From Amycolatopsis albispora (GTDB lineage: Bacteria > Actinomycetota > Actinomycetes > Mycobacteriales > Pseudonocardiaceae): 64,000 nt of DNA. Every line of letters starts with the position of its first letter. Position 1 is the stretch's first letter. The DNA lies in assembly GCF_003312875.1 (NCBI RefSeq), contig NZ_CP015163.1, positions 5,766,001 to 5,830,000 of the forward strand, given 5' to 3'. A program made the translations under genes and the position numbers. Shown in pieces: positions 33,217 to 41,374 of the stretch. The notes beneath the pieces were generated by a model, which worked only from the letters and a program-made list of their open reading frames with translations, made no database searches and had not been told where the DNA came from.

Positions 33217-34364
33217 CTCTTGCCTCCGGGGTCGCCCGGGAGCAGGGTGCGCAGGGCGGGGCCATGCTCGGTCCAGATGCCGTCCTGCCAGGCCGTGAGG
33301 ACCTGGAGCCCGTCACCGCCCCGGCGCACCACCGCGATCTCGGCGAGGCGTCGCGTGTTGTCCGGACCGCGAACCATGTGCAGCACAACGCGGATCGCGG
33401 CAGCGACCTGGCTGTGCACGGCATCGCGTGAAAGCCCGCCCAGCGCCGCCAGCGCTTCAAGCCGCGCCGGGACTTCGTTCGGCGAATTGGCGTGCAACGT
33501 GCCGGAGCCGCCTTCGTGCCCGGTATTGAGCGCGGCGAGCAACTCGCATACCTCGCGACCGCGGACCTCACCGACGACCAGTCGGTCCGGACGCATGCGC
33601 AGGGCCTGGCGAACGAGTTCGCGCAGCGTGACCTCGCCGACACCCTCCACATTGGGCGGTCGCGCGACGAGCCGGACGAACTGCGGGTGCGAGGGATGGA
33701 GTTCGCCCGCGTCTTCGACGCAGACGATGCGTTCGGTCGGCGGCACCGCGCCGAGGAGGGCGGACAGCAACGTGCTCTTCCCCGCACCGGTGCCGCCGGT
33801 GACCAAAAAGGCCAGCCGGGCGGCGACGATCGCGCGGAGCACCGAGGCGCCGGTCGCGCCGAAGGTGCCGAGGCGCTGGAGTTCGGCGAGGTCGTGCTTG
33901 GCCGGACGGAGCACGCGGAGGGACAGGCAGGTGCCGTCGGGCGCCAGCGGTGGCAGGACCGCGTGCAGCCGGACGCGGCCGTGTGGACCGGGAATCCAGC
34001 CGTCGGCAAACGGCTGCGCGTCATCGAGGCGACGCCCGGCCGTGGTCGCCAGCCGCTGCGCGAGCCGCCGAACCGCGTCCTCGTCAGCGAAGGCGACCTC
34101 GGTTTTGCGGAGGCCTTCCGCGCCCTCGACCCAGACTTCGGTGGGTGCGGTGACGAGCACGTCGGTCACGTCGGGATCGGCGAGCAACGGCTCAAGCGGT
34201 CCGGCGCCGACGAACTCGTGGCGGACCATGCGGAGCGTCTCGAGCAGTTCCTGATGCCCGGCGATGCCATTCGCCTCGGCACGCACCGCTTCGGCGAGGG
34301 CCGTGGCTCCGGTGCCCTCCCTGGCCAGACGACGGCGTACCCGATCGACGAGATCAGTCGTCAT
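33210..34364 (-). CDS. TadA-family secretion/pilus ATPase
   Basis: 384 residues. An N-terminal all-alpha/beta domain (FVGAGPLEPLLADPDVTDVLV) precedes the ATPase core: Walker A VTGGTGAGKSTLLSAL, Asp box VCVEDAGELHPSHPQFV, Walker B PDRLVVGEVRGREV and His box GHEGGSGTLHANSP. It powers assembly or secretion by the tad machine and corresponds to Rv3659c. ATG at 34364 lies inside the end of the repeat-protein gene (11-bp overlap), so its translation is probably coupled to that gene. Confidence 0.94.
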   Translation of the reverse strand: MTTDLVDRVRRRLAREGTGATALAEAVRAEANGIAGHQELLETLRMVRHEFVGAGPLEPLLADPDVTDVLVTAPTEVWVEGAEGLRKTEVAFADEDAVRRLAQRLATTAGRRLDDAQPFADGWIPGPHGRVRLHAVLPPLAPDGTCLSLRVLRPAKHDLAELQRLGTFGATGASVLRAIVAARLAFLVTGGTGAGKSTLLSALLGAVPPTERIVCVEDAGELHPSHPQFVRLVARPPNVEGVGEVTLRELVRQALRMRPDRLVVGEVRGREVCELLAALNTGHEGGSGTLHANSPNEVPARLEALAALGGLSRDAVHSQVAAAIRVVLHMVRGPDNTRRLAEIAVVRRGGDGLQVLTAWQDGIWTEHGPALRTLLPGDPGGKRC

Positions 34365-35385
34365 GGTGGGCCTCCGGTTTGTGCGTTCTCTCGGCGGTGC
34401 CGCGTCTTGCGGGTTGGGAGTTCCGGGTGGTGGTGATTGGCGGGCATGGCTGCGCAGCGGGCGGGGCTTGATGCGCGGGCGGGATTTCGGGCGCGGGCTG
34501 CGGGTCGGGTGTGGACGGAGGACTTGGCGTGGGTGAGGTTGGCTGCGGGGACAGGGGCCTGGGCGGAGGCTTGGGGACAGGCCGCGGAACAGGAGCGGGC
34601 GGCATGGTGTCCGGAGGCGGCTCAGGGCTGGTCGAAGACGGCCCGGCCGGTGACTGGGGTTTTTGCGCGACGAGCAGTTCGGCCGGGGATTGGGATATGT
34701 GCACGACGAGCGGCTCGGTCGCAGGCTGGGCTTTGTGAGCGGCGGGCGACTTGGCGCTGGACAGGGTGGGTAGCGCGCGAGCGGTGGGCGCGTTCTTGGG
34801 ATGCGGGGGACATGGGTGCGCCTTGGGCGTAGAGGTAGCGGGACGGGCCAGGCGATGAAGAGCGTCGGGAAAGGTCCGGCGGCCGAGGGCTGCGTGACGG
34901 GTAGGGCGCTCGGGCGCGGCGGGAGAGGCAGGGCGATGTAAAGCGGCGGGGTCGGCCTGGCGGTCGAGGGCGGCGTTTTGAGCCGTGTGATGCATGGCGG
35001 CGGAATGGGCACGGTGGTCGAGGGCAGCCGGAAGAGCCTGGCGGTGTATGGCGGCGGGGTGGGCCTGGCGGTGCACGACGGCCGGATGAACCCGGCCATG
35101 CAAAGCGGCGGGACTGGGCGGGCAGCACAAGGCGGCGGAATGAGCCCTGCGGTGCACGACGGCCGAATGAGCCCGGCGATGCGAGGCGGTGAGATTGGGC
35201 GGGCAGCACAAGGCGGCGGGATGGGCCCGGTGGTGCAGGGCGGCGGGATGGGCGCGGGGATGCGAGGCGGTGGGATGAGCCTGGCGTTGTGAGGCGGCGG
35301 GATGGGTTTGGCGTTGTGAGGCAGTGGGATGGGGCGGACTGGGCGAGGTGGAGGGGTGGGGCGCGGGTTGGAGGGTGGTGGTCAT
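34354..35385 (-). CDS. His/Pro/Ala-rich nonapeptide-repeat protein inserted in the tad operon
   Basis: 343 residues. Residues about 25-185 are some 18 tandem copies of a nine-residue unit, consensus LHRRAHPAA (variants VHRQAHPAA, SQRQAHPTA, LDHRAHSAA, LCCPPSPAA). The rest is a Pro-rich, low-complexity tail ending THKPEAHHDD. I see no signal peptide, membrane helix or known domain; it should be largely disordered and strongly positive. That the frame is used is supported by the ATGA overlap with ssd (35382-35385), AGGAG at 35395-35399, the 11-bp overlap with tadA and high GC at third positions. The other frames also look repetitive because the 27-bp unit is a multiple of three. Function unknown. 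Confidence 0.72.
   Translation of the reverse strand: MTTTLQPAPHPSTSPSPPHPTASQRQTHPAASQRQAHPTASHPRAHPAALHHRAHPAALCCPPNLTASHRRAHSAVVHRRAHSAALCCPPSPAALHGRVHPAVVHRQAHPAAIHRQALPAALDHRAHSAAMHHTAQNAALDRQADPAALHRPASPAAPERPTRHAALGRRTFPDALHRLARPATSTPKAHPCPPHPKNAPTARALPTLSSAKSPAAHKAQPATEPLVVHISQSPAELLVAQKPQSPAGPSSTSPEPPPDTMPPAPVPRPVPKPPPRPLSPQPTSPTPSPPSTPDPQPAPEIPPAHQAPPAAQPCPPITTTRNSQPARRGTAERTHKPEAHHDD
34990..35340. repeat. 27-bp imperfect tandem repeat array
   Basis: About 13 clear units on the plus strand of the form GGCGGCGGGATGGGCCTGGC plus 7 nt ending GTGCAC, GTGCAA or TTGTGA, each 27 bp; more diverged units continue toward 34840. The array encodes the nonapeptide repeats of the minus-strand gene 34354-35385. 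Confidence 0.88.
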
Positions 35386-36458
35386 GGGGTGGGCTCCTGG
35401 CGTGGGAGGGCGGTTAGGGCGGCGACCGCTGCGGAGTGGAGGGGGCTTCGGCGGCGTGGGGGTGGGTAGGTGCCCCGGGCGAGGGAGCGGGTGAGGCGGG
35501 ACTCTCGCCGGTATTCGGCCAGCAGGGGGGCGCCGATGCGGGTGGCGGCTTCGGTGGCGGTGGGGCCCGTGTGGGCGGGGCCCTGCGCGACGATGCGGGT
35601 GTCTGCACCCGCGCTTCGCAGGAGGGCGACCACGTGCTTCGCGGCGGAGCAGGCTCGGTGTTCGAGTGGGACGACCACCACGGCCAGGTCGGCACGCGCC
35701 GCGGCTTCGGCGGAGCCGTCGCCGAGGTGGCGCGGCAGGTCGCACACCACCAGGCGGCCGGCGCGGCGGGCCGACTCCACGACGCCGGCGATGGCATCGC
35801 CGCTGGGACGGCTGCCATCGGCCGACAGCCAGCTGAACCAGCCCGCCCCGCACTCCCGTCGCGGCAGGGCCTCGTCCAAAGCGGACAGCAGCACCCTGCC
35901 GGAGTCCACGCGCAGGTCGGACCAGCGCGACTGACCGTGGTTTTCCGCGCCCAGCAACAAATCCAGGCCGCCGCCGAGTGGATCGCAGTCGATCAGGAGC
36001 GGGTGCTCCCCCGCTCTCGCCGCGACGGTGGCGACCCCGGCGGCGAACACCGAGGCGCCGGCGCCACCGCGCCCGCCGAGCACCGCGAGCACGCGTCCGC
36101 CCGGCCGGGCCGGACCGTCCACGATTTCGGCGAATGCCTTCAGCACCGCGGTTTCGTCATCGGGCAGGGAATGCACCTGTTGCGCGCCGACGGCGAACGC
36201 GCGCTGCCAGGTCCCCGGCTCCGGCGGCCCCTTGCACACCACCAGCACACCCTTGCGCCGCGGCAGCTCGACCGGGTCGTCCTCGGTGACGGCGGCTTCG
36301 TCCACCAGCACCAGCGGCGCTTCTTTCCAGCGCGCCCGCGCGGCGAAAAGATCCGGTACGCATTCCGTTTCACAATTCGCGACCGCGGCGAGGCGCAGGA
36401 CTTCGTCGAGTACGACCGCGTCGGCCGCGACTACGAGGGCGCGGTTTCCGGTCACTGG
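35382..36458 (-). CDS. ssd: Ssd/TadZ-like septum-site/pilus-localisation ATPase-like protein
   Basis: About 358 residues. The N-terminal third is receiver-like (RALVVAADAVVLDEVLRLAAVA). The C-terminal two thirds are a MinD/ParA-type fold: VLAVLGGRGGAGASVFAAGVATV followed by PLLIDCDPLGGGLDLLLG and VVCDLPRHLG. The deviant Walker A lacks the lysine (GGAGAS), as in related Ssd proteins. In mycobacteria Ssd (Rv3660c) affects septum formation; TadZ relatives position the pilus machine. GTG 36458 has a GGGGGG leader; ATG 36470 is an in-frame alternative. It is the first gene of the tad operon. Confidence 0.88.
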   Translation of the reverse strand, partial: PVTGNRALVVAADAVVLDEVLRLAAVANCETECVPDLFAARARWKEAPLVLVDEAAVTEDDPVELPRRKGVLVVCKGPPEPGTWQRAFAVGAQQVHSLPDDETAVLKAFAEIVDGPARPGGRVLAVLGGRGGAGASVFAAGVATVAARAGEHPLLIDCDPLGGGLDLLLGAENHGQSRWSDLRVDSGRVLLSALDEALPRRECGAGWFSWLSADGSRPSGDAIAGVVESARRAGRLVVCDLPRHLGDGSAEAAARADLAVVVVPLEHRACSAAKHVVALLRSAGADTRIVAQGPAHTGPTATEAATRIGAPLLAEYRRESRLTRSLARGTYPPPRRRSPLHSAAVAALTALPRQEPTP

Positions 36459-36545
36459 TATCCCCCCCATTTGGTTCGGCGGCGAGTGGCTTGGGTTCCA
36501 CGGTCGCCTGGGGGTGGGGAGGGGACAAGCGCGGGAGAGCGGGGC

Positions 36546-36602
36546 TGTGGACAAGTGGTCGGTTGTGGACAACCGGGAACACACAGCAACCCAGGAACAC
36601 AC
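36546..36602. promoter_or_regulatory. Two DnaA-box matches plus paired GGAACACAC repeats
   Basis: TGTGGACAA (reverse complement TTGTCCACA, the actinobacterial DnaA box) occurs at 36546-36554 and 36564-36572, 18 bp apart. It is followed by GGAACACAC at 36576 and 36594, also 18 bp apart. The region is about 90-145 bp upstream of the ssd start, within the 410-bp gap between ssd and the divergent HAD gene. Confidence 0.55.
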
Positions 36603-36632
36603 CGCGACCAGGTCACCAAAGCGGACATAGAA

Positions 36633-36664
36633 CGACCCCCGCCAGGGGGGAGGGGCGGGGGTCG
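36633..36664. other. Strong GC hairpin in the ssd-HAD intergenic region
   Basis: CGACCCCCGCC (36633-36643) pairs perfectly with GGCGGGGGTCG (36654-36664), 10-nt loop. It lies between two divergent genes, so it is not an ordinary gene-end terminator. It could separate divergent transcripts or be an element of a 5' leader. Confidence 0.5.
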
Positions 36665-36868
36665 CTGGGGGTCCAGCCCCGGGGGGGGTCGGACTGAACC
36701 GGCCCGGGTGACACCGGGCACTCCCACTGTAACCACGCGCTGAGCGCGTTATCGCTGTTCAAGACGCCCACAATTCGGTAACGGAACTCCGGATCGGCGC
36801 CGGTCCCCTGTCGTGGATTTTCCGCCCGCACCGGGGAACAGTGCCGGGGCCACGCCTATTGTTGAACG

Positions 36869-37687
36869 GTGGCAGATCCCCGCTTCACGCCGCCGGAGTC
36901 CCCGGTGGCCGCGTTTTTCGACCTCGACAAGACGATCATCGCCTCGTCCAGCGCACTGGCGTTCAGCAAGCCGTTGCTCAGCCGCGGCCTGATCAACCGC
37001 CGCGCCGCGTTGAAGAGCGCGTACGCGCAGCTCGTGTTCTCCCTTTCCGGTGCCGACGCCAGCAAGACCGAACGGATGCGCGCGGAGATTTCCGCGCTGT
37101 GCCGGGGCTGGGACGTCTCGCAGGTCCGCGCGATCGTCGCGGAAACCCTGCACGACGTGGTCGATCCGCTGGTCTACGCCGAAGCCGCGGAACTGATCGC
37201 CGAGCACCGCGAGCAGGGCCACGACGTGATCGTGCTGTCGGCGACCGGCGAGGAAGTGGTCGCGCCGATCGCGGAAATGCTCGGTGCCACGCACAGCGTG
37301 GCCACTCGCATGCAGATCGTCGACGGCCGCTACTCGGGCGAAGTGGACTTCTACTGCTACGGCGAGAACAAGGCGGTCGCGGCGAAACGGCTCGCCGCCG
37401 AACGCGGGTACGACCTGTCCGCCTGCGCCGCCTACACCGACTCCAGCACCGACATCCCGCTCCTCGAAGTGGTCGGCAGCCCGCACGTGGTCAACCCGGA
37501 CCGGACGCTGCGCCGGCTGGCCGCCGAACGCGGCTGGCCGGTGCTCGCCTTCACCCATCCCGTGCCGCTGCGGAACCGCCTCGCGGGTCCGGCCATCGCG
37601 GTCGGTCTCGGCGTGGGCGCGGTGGCCGCCGGAGCCACCTGGTACGGGCTGGCCAAGCGCCGGAAAGGCAAGGAAGGCAAGGCCTGA
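36869..37687 (+). CDS. HAD-IB family phosphatase (SerB-like) with C-terminal membrane helix
   Basis: 272 residues. HAD motif I is AFFDLDKTII, motif II VIVLSATGEE, the motif III lysine is in ENKAVAAKRL and motif IV is AYTDSSTDIPLLE. After the catalytic domain, a hydrophobic segment (IAVGLGVGAVAAGATWYGLA) and a basic tail (KRRKGKEGK) suggest membrane anchoring. GTG start at 36869. It corresponds to Rv3661, divergent from ssd as in mycobacteria. Substrate unknown; phosphoserine-like or lipid phosphates are possible. Confidence 0.92.
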   Translation: MADPRFTPPESPVAAFFDLDKTIIASSSALAFSKPLLSRGLINRRAALKSAYAQLVFSLSGADASKTERMRAEISALCRGWDVSQVRAIVAETLHDVVDPLVYAEAAELIAEHREQGHDVIVLSATGEEVVAPIAEMLGATHSVATRMQIVDGRYSGEVDFYCYGENKAVAAKRLAAERGYDLSACAAYTDSSTDIPLLEVVGSPHVVNPDRTLRRLAAERGWPVLAFTHPVPLRNRLAGPAIAVGLGVGAVAAGATWYGLAKRRKGKEGKA

Positions 37688-37777
37688 CAAACCTCACCCG
37701 GATGACATAACCGCTGGTAGCGCAGGGTGTCGGGGTCACTGAATCGTGCCTCTGTACCGGTGCACCCGATCGCGCCC

Positions 37778-37807
37778 TTGAAGTGACCGGCATCACTGGC
37801 GTACAAA
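37778..37807 (+). promoter_or_regulatory. Sigma-70-type promoter for the candidate small RNA
   Basis: TTGAAG (37778-37783), an 18-bp spacer, and TACAAA (37802-37807). It points into the 430-bp stretch that has no gene, with predicted transcription start near 37813. Confidence 0.5.
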
Positions 37808-37812
37808 GTGAG

Positions 37813-38050
37813 TGCGGACATCTTGTCGGCCAGGGACGAGGCGAAGAGAAGCCTCACTCCACCCCGAAAGAGCTCCGTGCGCGGACTCCGGGCACCCACG
37901 CGCAGCACGCCGCGGGAGGCTTGTCGTCTAGGGATTGCGTACCGGGACGCCGGACGCCGAGTCCAGGTAGGTACGACTGGAGTTGCACGCTTGGTAACCC
38001 AGCAGTCCGCGCGAGCAGGCGGCGCCGATTCGTCGGCGCCGCCTGCAGCA
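37813..38050 (+). ncRNA. Candidate Ms1 (MTS2823-like) 6S-like small RNA
   Basis: The 557-bp gap after the HAD (Rv3661-like) gene has no credible ORF but is highly structured. A promoter-like element ends at 37807, and a perfect 14-bp hairpin with a TTCG tetraloop (38015-38046) can end the transcript, giving an RNA of about 235 nt. GCGGAC near the 5' end pairs with GTCCGC at 38005-38010, and GGACTC pairs with GAGTCC inside, so the RNA can fold into a long closed rod. In M. tuberculosis, MTS2823/Ms1, which binds RNA polymerase core, lies between Rv3661 and Rv3662c; here the gap likewise follows the Rv3661 counterpart. Ends are approximate. Confidence 0.6.
38015..38046 (+). terminator. 14-bp hairpin with TTCG tetraloop
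   Basis: GCAGGCGGCGCCGA (38015-38028), loop TTCG, TCGGCGCCGCCTGC (38033-38046): a perfect stem. It is the probable 3' end of the small RNA above; it could alternatively end HAD-gene read-through. Confidence 0.75.
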
Positions 38051-38130
38051 TGTTCGGGGTGCGCACAAACGTTTGAGACACGCCGGAATCACGGTGTGAG
38101 CGCTGCGTACTCCGAACGGCACAGCGGGTC

Positions 38131-38159
38131 GTTGACCGGCGCTGGTTCGGTGAGTAGCT
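38131..38159 (+). promoter_or_regulatory. Candidate promoter of the peptidoglycan-recycling operon
   Basis: TTGACC (38131-38136), 17-bp spacer, TAGCTT (38154-38159), about 85 bp upstream of the nagZ start codon. This is sequence match only. Confidence 0.4.
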
Positions 38160-38244
38160 TCCCGATGCCGGTCCAAACAGGTGAGTCCCCAACTCCATAC
38201 CGGCTATACCTGTCAGCCAAGCGGAACCGAACAGGGAGGCCGAC

Positions 38245-40101
38245 GTGAGTATCGGGCGCACGAGCAAGCAGCGACGGAGGAACCATGCGCTCGCCGCGTC
38301 CCTCGCCGCGCTGCTGGCGACCACCGGCGTGGCGGGCGCGGTGCCCGCGTCGGCGATGAACCCGGCCGACACCCCGGTGAAGCGGCAGCAGGCGGCCCAG
38401 CGGCAGGACGACGCCGAGACGGCCGAGGCGAAGCAGTCACTCGCCCGGATGACGCTGGAGCAGAAGGTCGGCCAGTTGTTCGTCGCCGACGTCTTCGGCA
38501 AGTCGGCCACCGAGGTGCACCCGAGCAACCAGAAGAAGTACGGCGTGGGCACCGCCGCCGAGGTGGTCCAGAAGTTCGGCGTCGGCGGGGTCATCTACTT
38601 CAACAACCCCGGCACCGACAACATCGACGACCCGGTCCAGCTCGCGAAGTTCTCCAACGGCCTGCAGAAGGCCGCGCTGAACTCGGGCGCGAAGCTGCCG
38701 CTGATCCTGTCGATCGACCAGGAGGGCGGCCGGGTCACCCGCCTCGGCAAGCCGGCCACCGAGTACCCCAGCAGCATGGCCGTCGGCGCGGGCCGCAGCA
38801 CCGAGGACGCCAAGCGCCTGGCCACCATCAACGGGCACGAGCTGCGGGCCGTCGGCATCGCGCAGAACTTCGCGCCGGACGCGGACATCAACTCGAACCA
38901 CCTCAACCCGGTGATCGGCTCGCGGTCGTTCTCCTCCGACCCGGCGCTGGCCAGTTCGCTGGTCACCGCGGAGATCGACGGCTACCAGCGGTCCGGCCGC
39001 GCCACCGAGACGGTGTCCAGCGCGGCCAAGCACTTCCCCGGCCACGGTGACGCCGCCGAGGACAGCCACACCGGCCTGCCCGAGATCGACCGCACCGAGC
39101 AGGAGTGGCGCGAGATCGACCTGCCGCCGTTCAAGGCGGCCATCGAGGCGGGCGCCGACTCGATCATGACCGCGCACATCACCGTGCCGAGCCTGGACCC
39201 GTCGGGCAATCCCGCCACGCTGTCCAAGCCGATCATGGGCGACCTGCTCCGCGGCGAACTCGGTTACCGCGGTGTGGTGGTCACCGACTCGCTCCAGATG
39301 GCCGGTGTGCGCAAGCTGCACCCGGACCACGAGATCCCGGTGCTCGCGCTGGAGGCAGGCGTCGACCAGATGCTCATGCCGCCGAACCTGGACGTGGCGA
39401 TCAACGGCGTGCTCGACGCGGTGAAGAGCGGCCGGATCACCGAGGAGCGGATCAACGAGAGCGTCATCCGCATCCTCAAGCTGAAGCTCAAGCGCGGCAT
39501 CTTCGCCCAGCCGATGGCGGACGTGAACGCGGTCAAGAAGAAGGTCGGCACGCCGGCGCACCTGGCCGACGTGCAGGCGCTGACCGACCGCACCACCACC
39601 GTGCTGCGCAACGATGCGAACCTGCTGCCGCTCAAGGACCCGGGCAAGGTGCTGGTCACCGGGTACAACCGGCCGGACTACCCGGGGTACCCGGCCGAGC
39701 CGGTCGCCGCGCTGGCGAAGGCGCTGGGCGCGACCGGCCTGTCCACCGGCACCAGCCCGAACGCGGACACCGTGGCGAAGGCGGTCGAAGCTGCCAAGGG
39801 CGCGGACACCGTGATCGTGCTGACCAACGGCCTGCGCACCAGCGCGAACCAGGTCAACCTGGTCAAGTCGCTGCAGGCCACCGGCAAGCCGGTGATCGCG
39901 GTCGGCGTGCAGGAGCCCTACGACCCCGGCTACGCGGACGTGCCGACCTGGGCGGTCACCTACGACTGGCGTGAGGTCACAATGAACTCGCTGGCGAAGG
40001 TGCTCAAGGGCGAGATCTCACCGCAGGGCAAGCTGCCGGTGAACATCCCGGCCGCGGACGGCCAGGTCCTCTTCCCCTTCGGCCACGGACTGAGCTGGTA
40101 A
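38245..40101 (+). CDS. nagZ: Secreted GH3 beta-N-acetylglucosaminidase (NagZ type)
   Basis: 618 residues. A Sec signal peptide (ALAASLAALLATTGVAGA) precedes a GH3 TIM barrel: ILSIDQEGGRVTRL, the NagZ loop AAKHFPGHGDAAEDSHTGLP carrying the Asp-His acid/base dyad, and nucleophile Asp in GVVVTDSLQMAGV. A second alpha/beta GH3 domain follows (residues about 440-610) with VLVTGYNRPDYPGY and ending LFPFGHGLSW. It should release GlcNAc from cell-wall fragments outside the cell. GTG start, preceded by AGGGAGG. It is the first gene of the recycling cluster. Confidence 0.93.
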   Translation: MSIGRTSKQRRRNHALAASLAALLATTGVAGAVPASAMNPADTPVKRQQAAQRQDDAETAEAKQSLARMTLEQKVGQLFVADVFGKSATEVHPSNQKKYGVGTAAEVVQKFGVGGVIYFNNPGTDNIDDPVQLAKFSNGLQKAALNSGAKLPLILSIDQEGGRVTRLGKPATEYPSSMAVGAGRSTEDAKRLATINGHELRAVGIAQNFAPDADINSNHLNPVIGSRSFSSDPALASSLVTAEIDGYQRSGRATETVSSAAKHFPGHGDAAEDSHTGLPEIDRTEQEWREIDLPPFKAAIEAGADSIMTAHITVPSLDPSGNPATLSKPIMGDLLRGELGYRGVVVTDSLQMAGVRKLHPDHEIPVLALEAGVDQMLMPPNLDVAINGVLDAVKSGRITEERINESVIRILKLKLKRGIFAQPMADVNAVKKKVGTPAHLADVQALTDRTTTVLRNDANLLPLKDPGKVLVTGYNRPDYPGYPAEPVAALAKALGATGLSTGTSPNADTVAKAVEAAKGADTVIVLTNGLRTSANQVNLVKSLQATGKPVIAVGVQEPYDPGYADVPTWAVTYDWREVTMNSLAKVLKGEISPQGKLPVNIPAADGQVLFPFGHGLSW

Positions 40102-40105
40102 TCCC

Positions 40106-41362
40106 ATGGGCTTCTCCCGAAGGCGACTGCTCGGCGGCGCGGCCGCGGCCTCCCTGCTGACCGTCGGCAGCGCGAGCGCGCAGGAAAACGAGACACAGCA
40201 CCACGGCGGCGTGATCACCGGCGCGGACCAGCTGGCCAAGCAGGGCTGGCAGCAGCTCGCCGGGCGCAAGCTCGGCGTGCTGTCCAATCCGACCGGAGTG
40301 CTCGCGAGCCTCGACCACACCGTCGACTCGATGGTGGCCGCCGGCGTGCGCCCGGTGGCCGTCTTCGGGCCGGAGCACGGCTTCCGCGGCAGCGCGCAGG
40401 CAGGCGGTTCGGAAGGCGACTACGTCGACCCGCGCACCGGCGTCCCGGTGTACGACGCGTACGGCGCCGACGCCGCGAAGCTGGCCGGGATGCTGACCAA
40501 GGCGGGTGTGGACACCGTGGTGTTCGACATCGCCGACGTCGGCGCCCGCTTCTACACCTACATCTGGTCCATGTACACCGCGATGGTGGCCGCCGCGAAG
40601 ACCGGCGCCGCCTTTGTCGTGCTGGACCGGCCGAACCCGCTCGGCGGCCGGGCGTACGGCCCGATGCTGGACCCGGCGTTCGCCTCGGGCATCGGGCGCA
40701 AGCCGATCGTGCAGCAGCACGGCATGACCGTCGGCGAGCTGGCGCGGTACTTCGCGGGCGAGTTCCTGCCCGCCGAGGGCGTCGAACCGCCGGAGCTGGA
40801 GATCATCCAGGTCAAGGGCTGGCGCCGGGACACCTTCTTCGCCGGGACCGGTCTGCTGTGGACACCGCCGAGCCCGAACATGCCGACGCCGGACACCGCG
40901 CTGGCGTATCCGGGCACCGGCCTGTTCGAGGGCACCGTGTTCTCCGAGGGCCGCGGCACCACCAGGCCGTTCGAGATCATCGGCGCGCCCAAGCTGGACT
41001 GGCGCTGGCGCGAGGCGCTCGACGAGCTGAACCTGCCGGGCGCGCGGTTCCGTGAGAACTACTTCGTGCCGACGTTCCACAAGTTCGTCGGCGAGACCTG
41101 CGGTGGCGTGCAGCTGACCGTCACCGATCCACGTGCCTTCGACGCGGTCCGCACCGGCGTGGCCATGCTGGTCACCGCGAAGAAGGTGCATCCGAACCTG
41201 TTCGGCTGGCGGCCGGACAACTTCATCGACAAGCTCTCCGGCTCGGCGCGGCTGCGGACCATGGTCGACGCGGGGGCGGGCGTGGACGAGATCGTCGGCT
41301 CGTGGCAGGGCGAGCTGGCGGACTTCGACCGCAGACGGCGGCAGTACCTGCTCTACAAGTAA
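40106..41362 (+). CDS. namZ: Exo-beta-N-acetylmuramidase (DUF1343, NamZ type)
   Basis: 418 residues. Twin-arginine-like export signal MGFSRRRLLGGAAAASLL. The DUF1343 domain shows LGVLSNPTGVL, VAVFGPEHGFRGSAQAG, VVFDIADVGARFYTYIWSM and VLDRPNPLGG, with the Asp/Glu-rich motifs expected of the Bacillus YbbC/NamZ family (GH171). It cleaves terminal MurNAc from GlcNAc-trimmed glycan ends, working together with NagZ encoded 4 bp upstream. Confidence 0.93.
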   Translation: MGFSRRRLLGGAAAASLLTVGSASAQENETQHHGGVITGADQLAKQGWQQLAGRKLGVLSNPTGVLASLDHTVDSMVAAGVRPVAVFGPEHGFRGSAQAGGSEGDYVDPRTGVPVYDAYGADAAKLAGMLTKAGVDTVVFDIADVGARFYTYIWSMYTAMVAAAKTGAAFVVLDRPNPLGGRAYGPMLDPAFASGIGRKPIVQQHGMTVGELARYFAGEFLPAEGVEPPELEIIQVKGWRRDTFFAGTGLLWTPPSPNMPTPDTALAYPGTGLFEGTVFSEGRGTTRPFEIIGAPKLDWRWREALDELNLPGARFRENYFVPTFHKFVGETCGGVQLTVTDPRAFDAVRTGVAMLVTAKKVHPNLFGWRPDNFIDKLSGSARLRTMVDAGAGVDEIVGSWQGELADFDRRRRQYLLYK

Positions 41363-41374
41363 GAGGGGGAAGCG

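Noticed and set aside
34978..35292. Glycine/methionine-rich plus-strand frame in the 27-bp repeat
   Set aside because: It is repetitive because the repeat unit is a multiple of three. It has no coupled start/stop signals, unlike the minus-strand frame.
34990..35340. CRISPR array
   Set aside because: The repeats are directly adjacent and imperfect with no unique spacers, and no cas genes are nearby.
37808..38248. 146-codon plus-strand frame in the gap after the HAD gene
   Set aside because: Atypical composition, no ribosome-binding site, and it reads through the tetraloop hairpin. The gap fits a structured RNA better.
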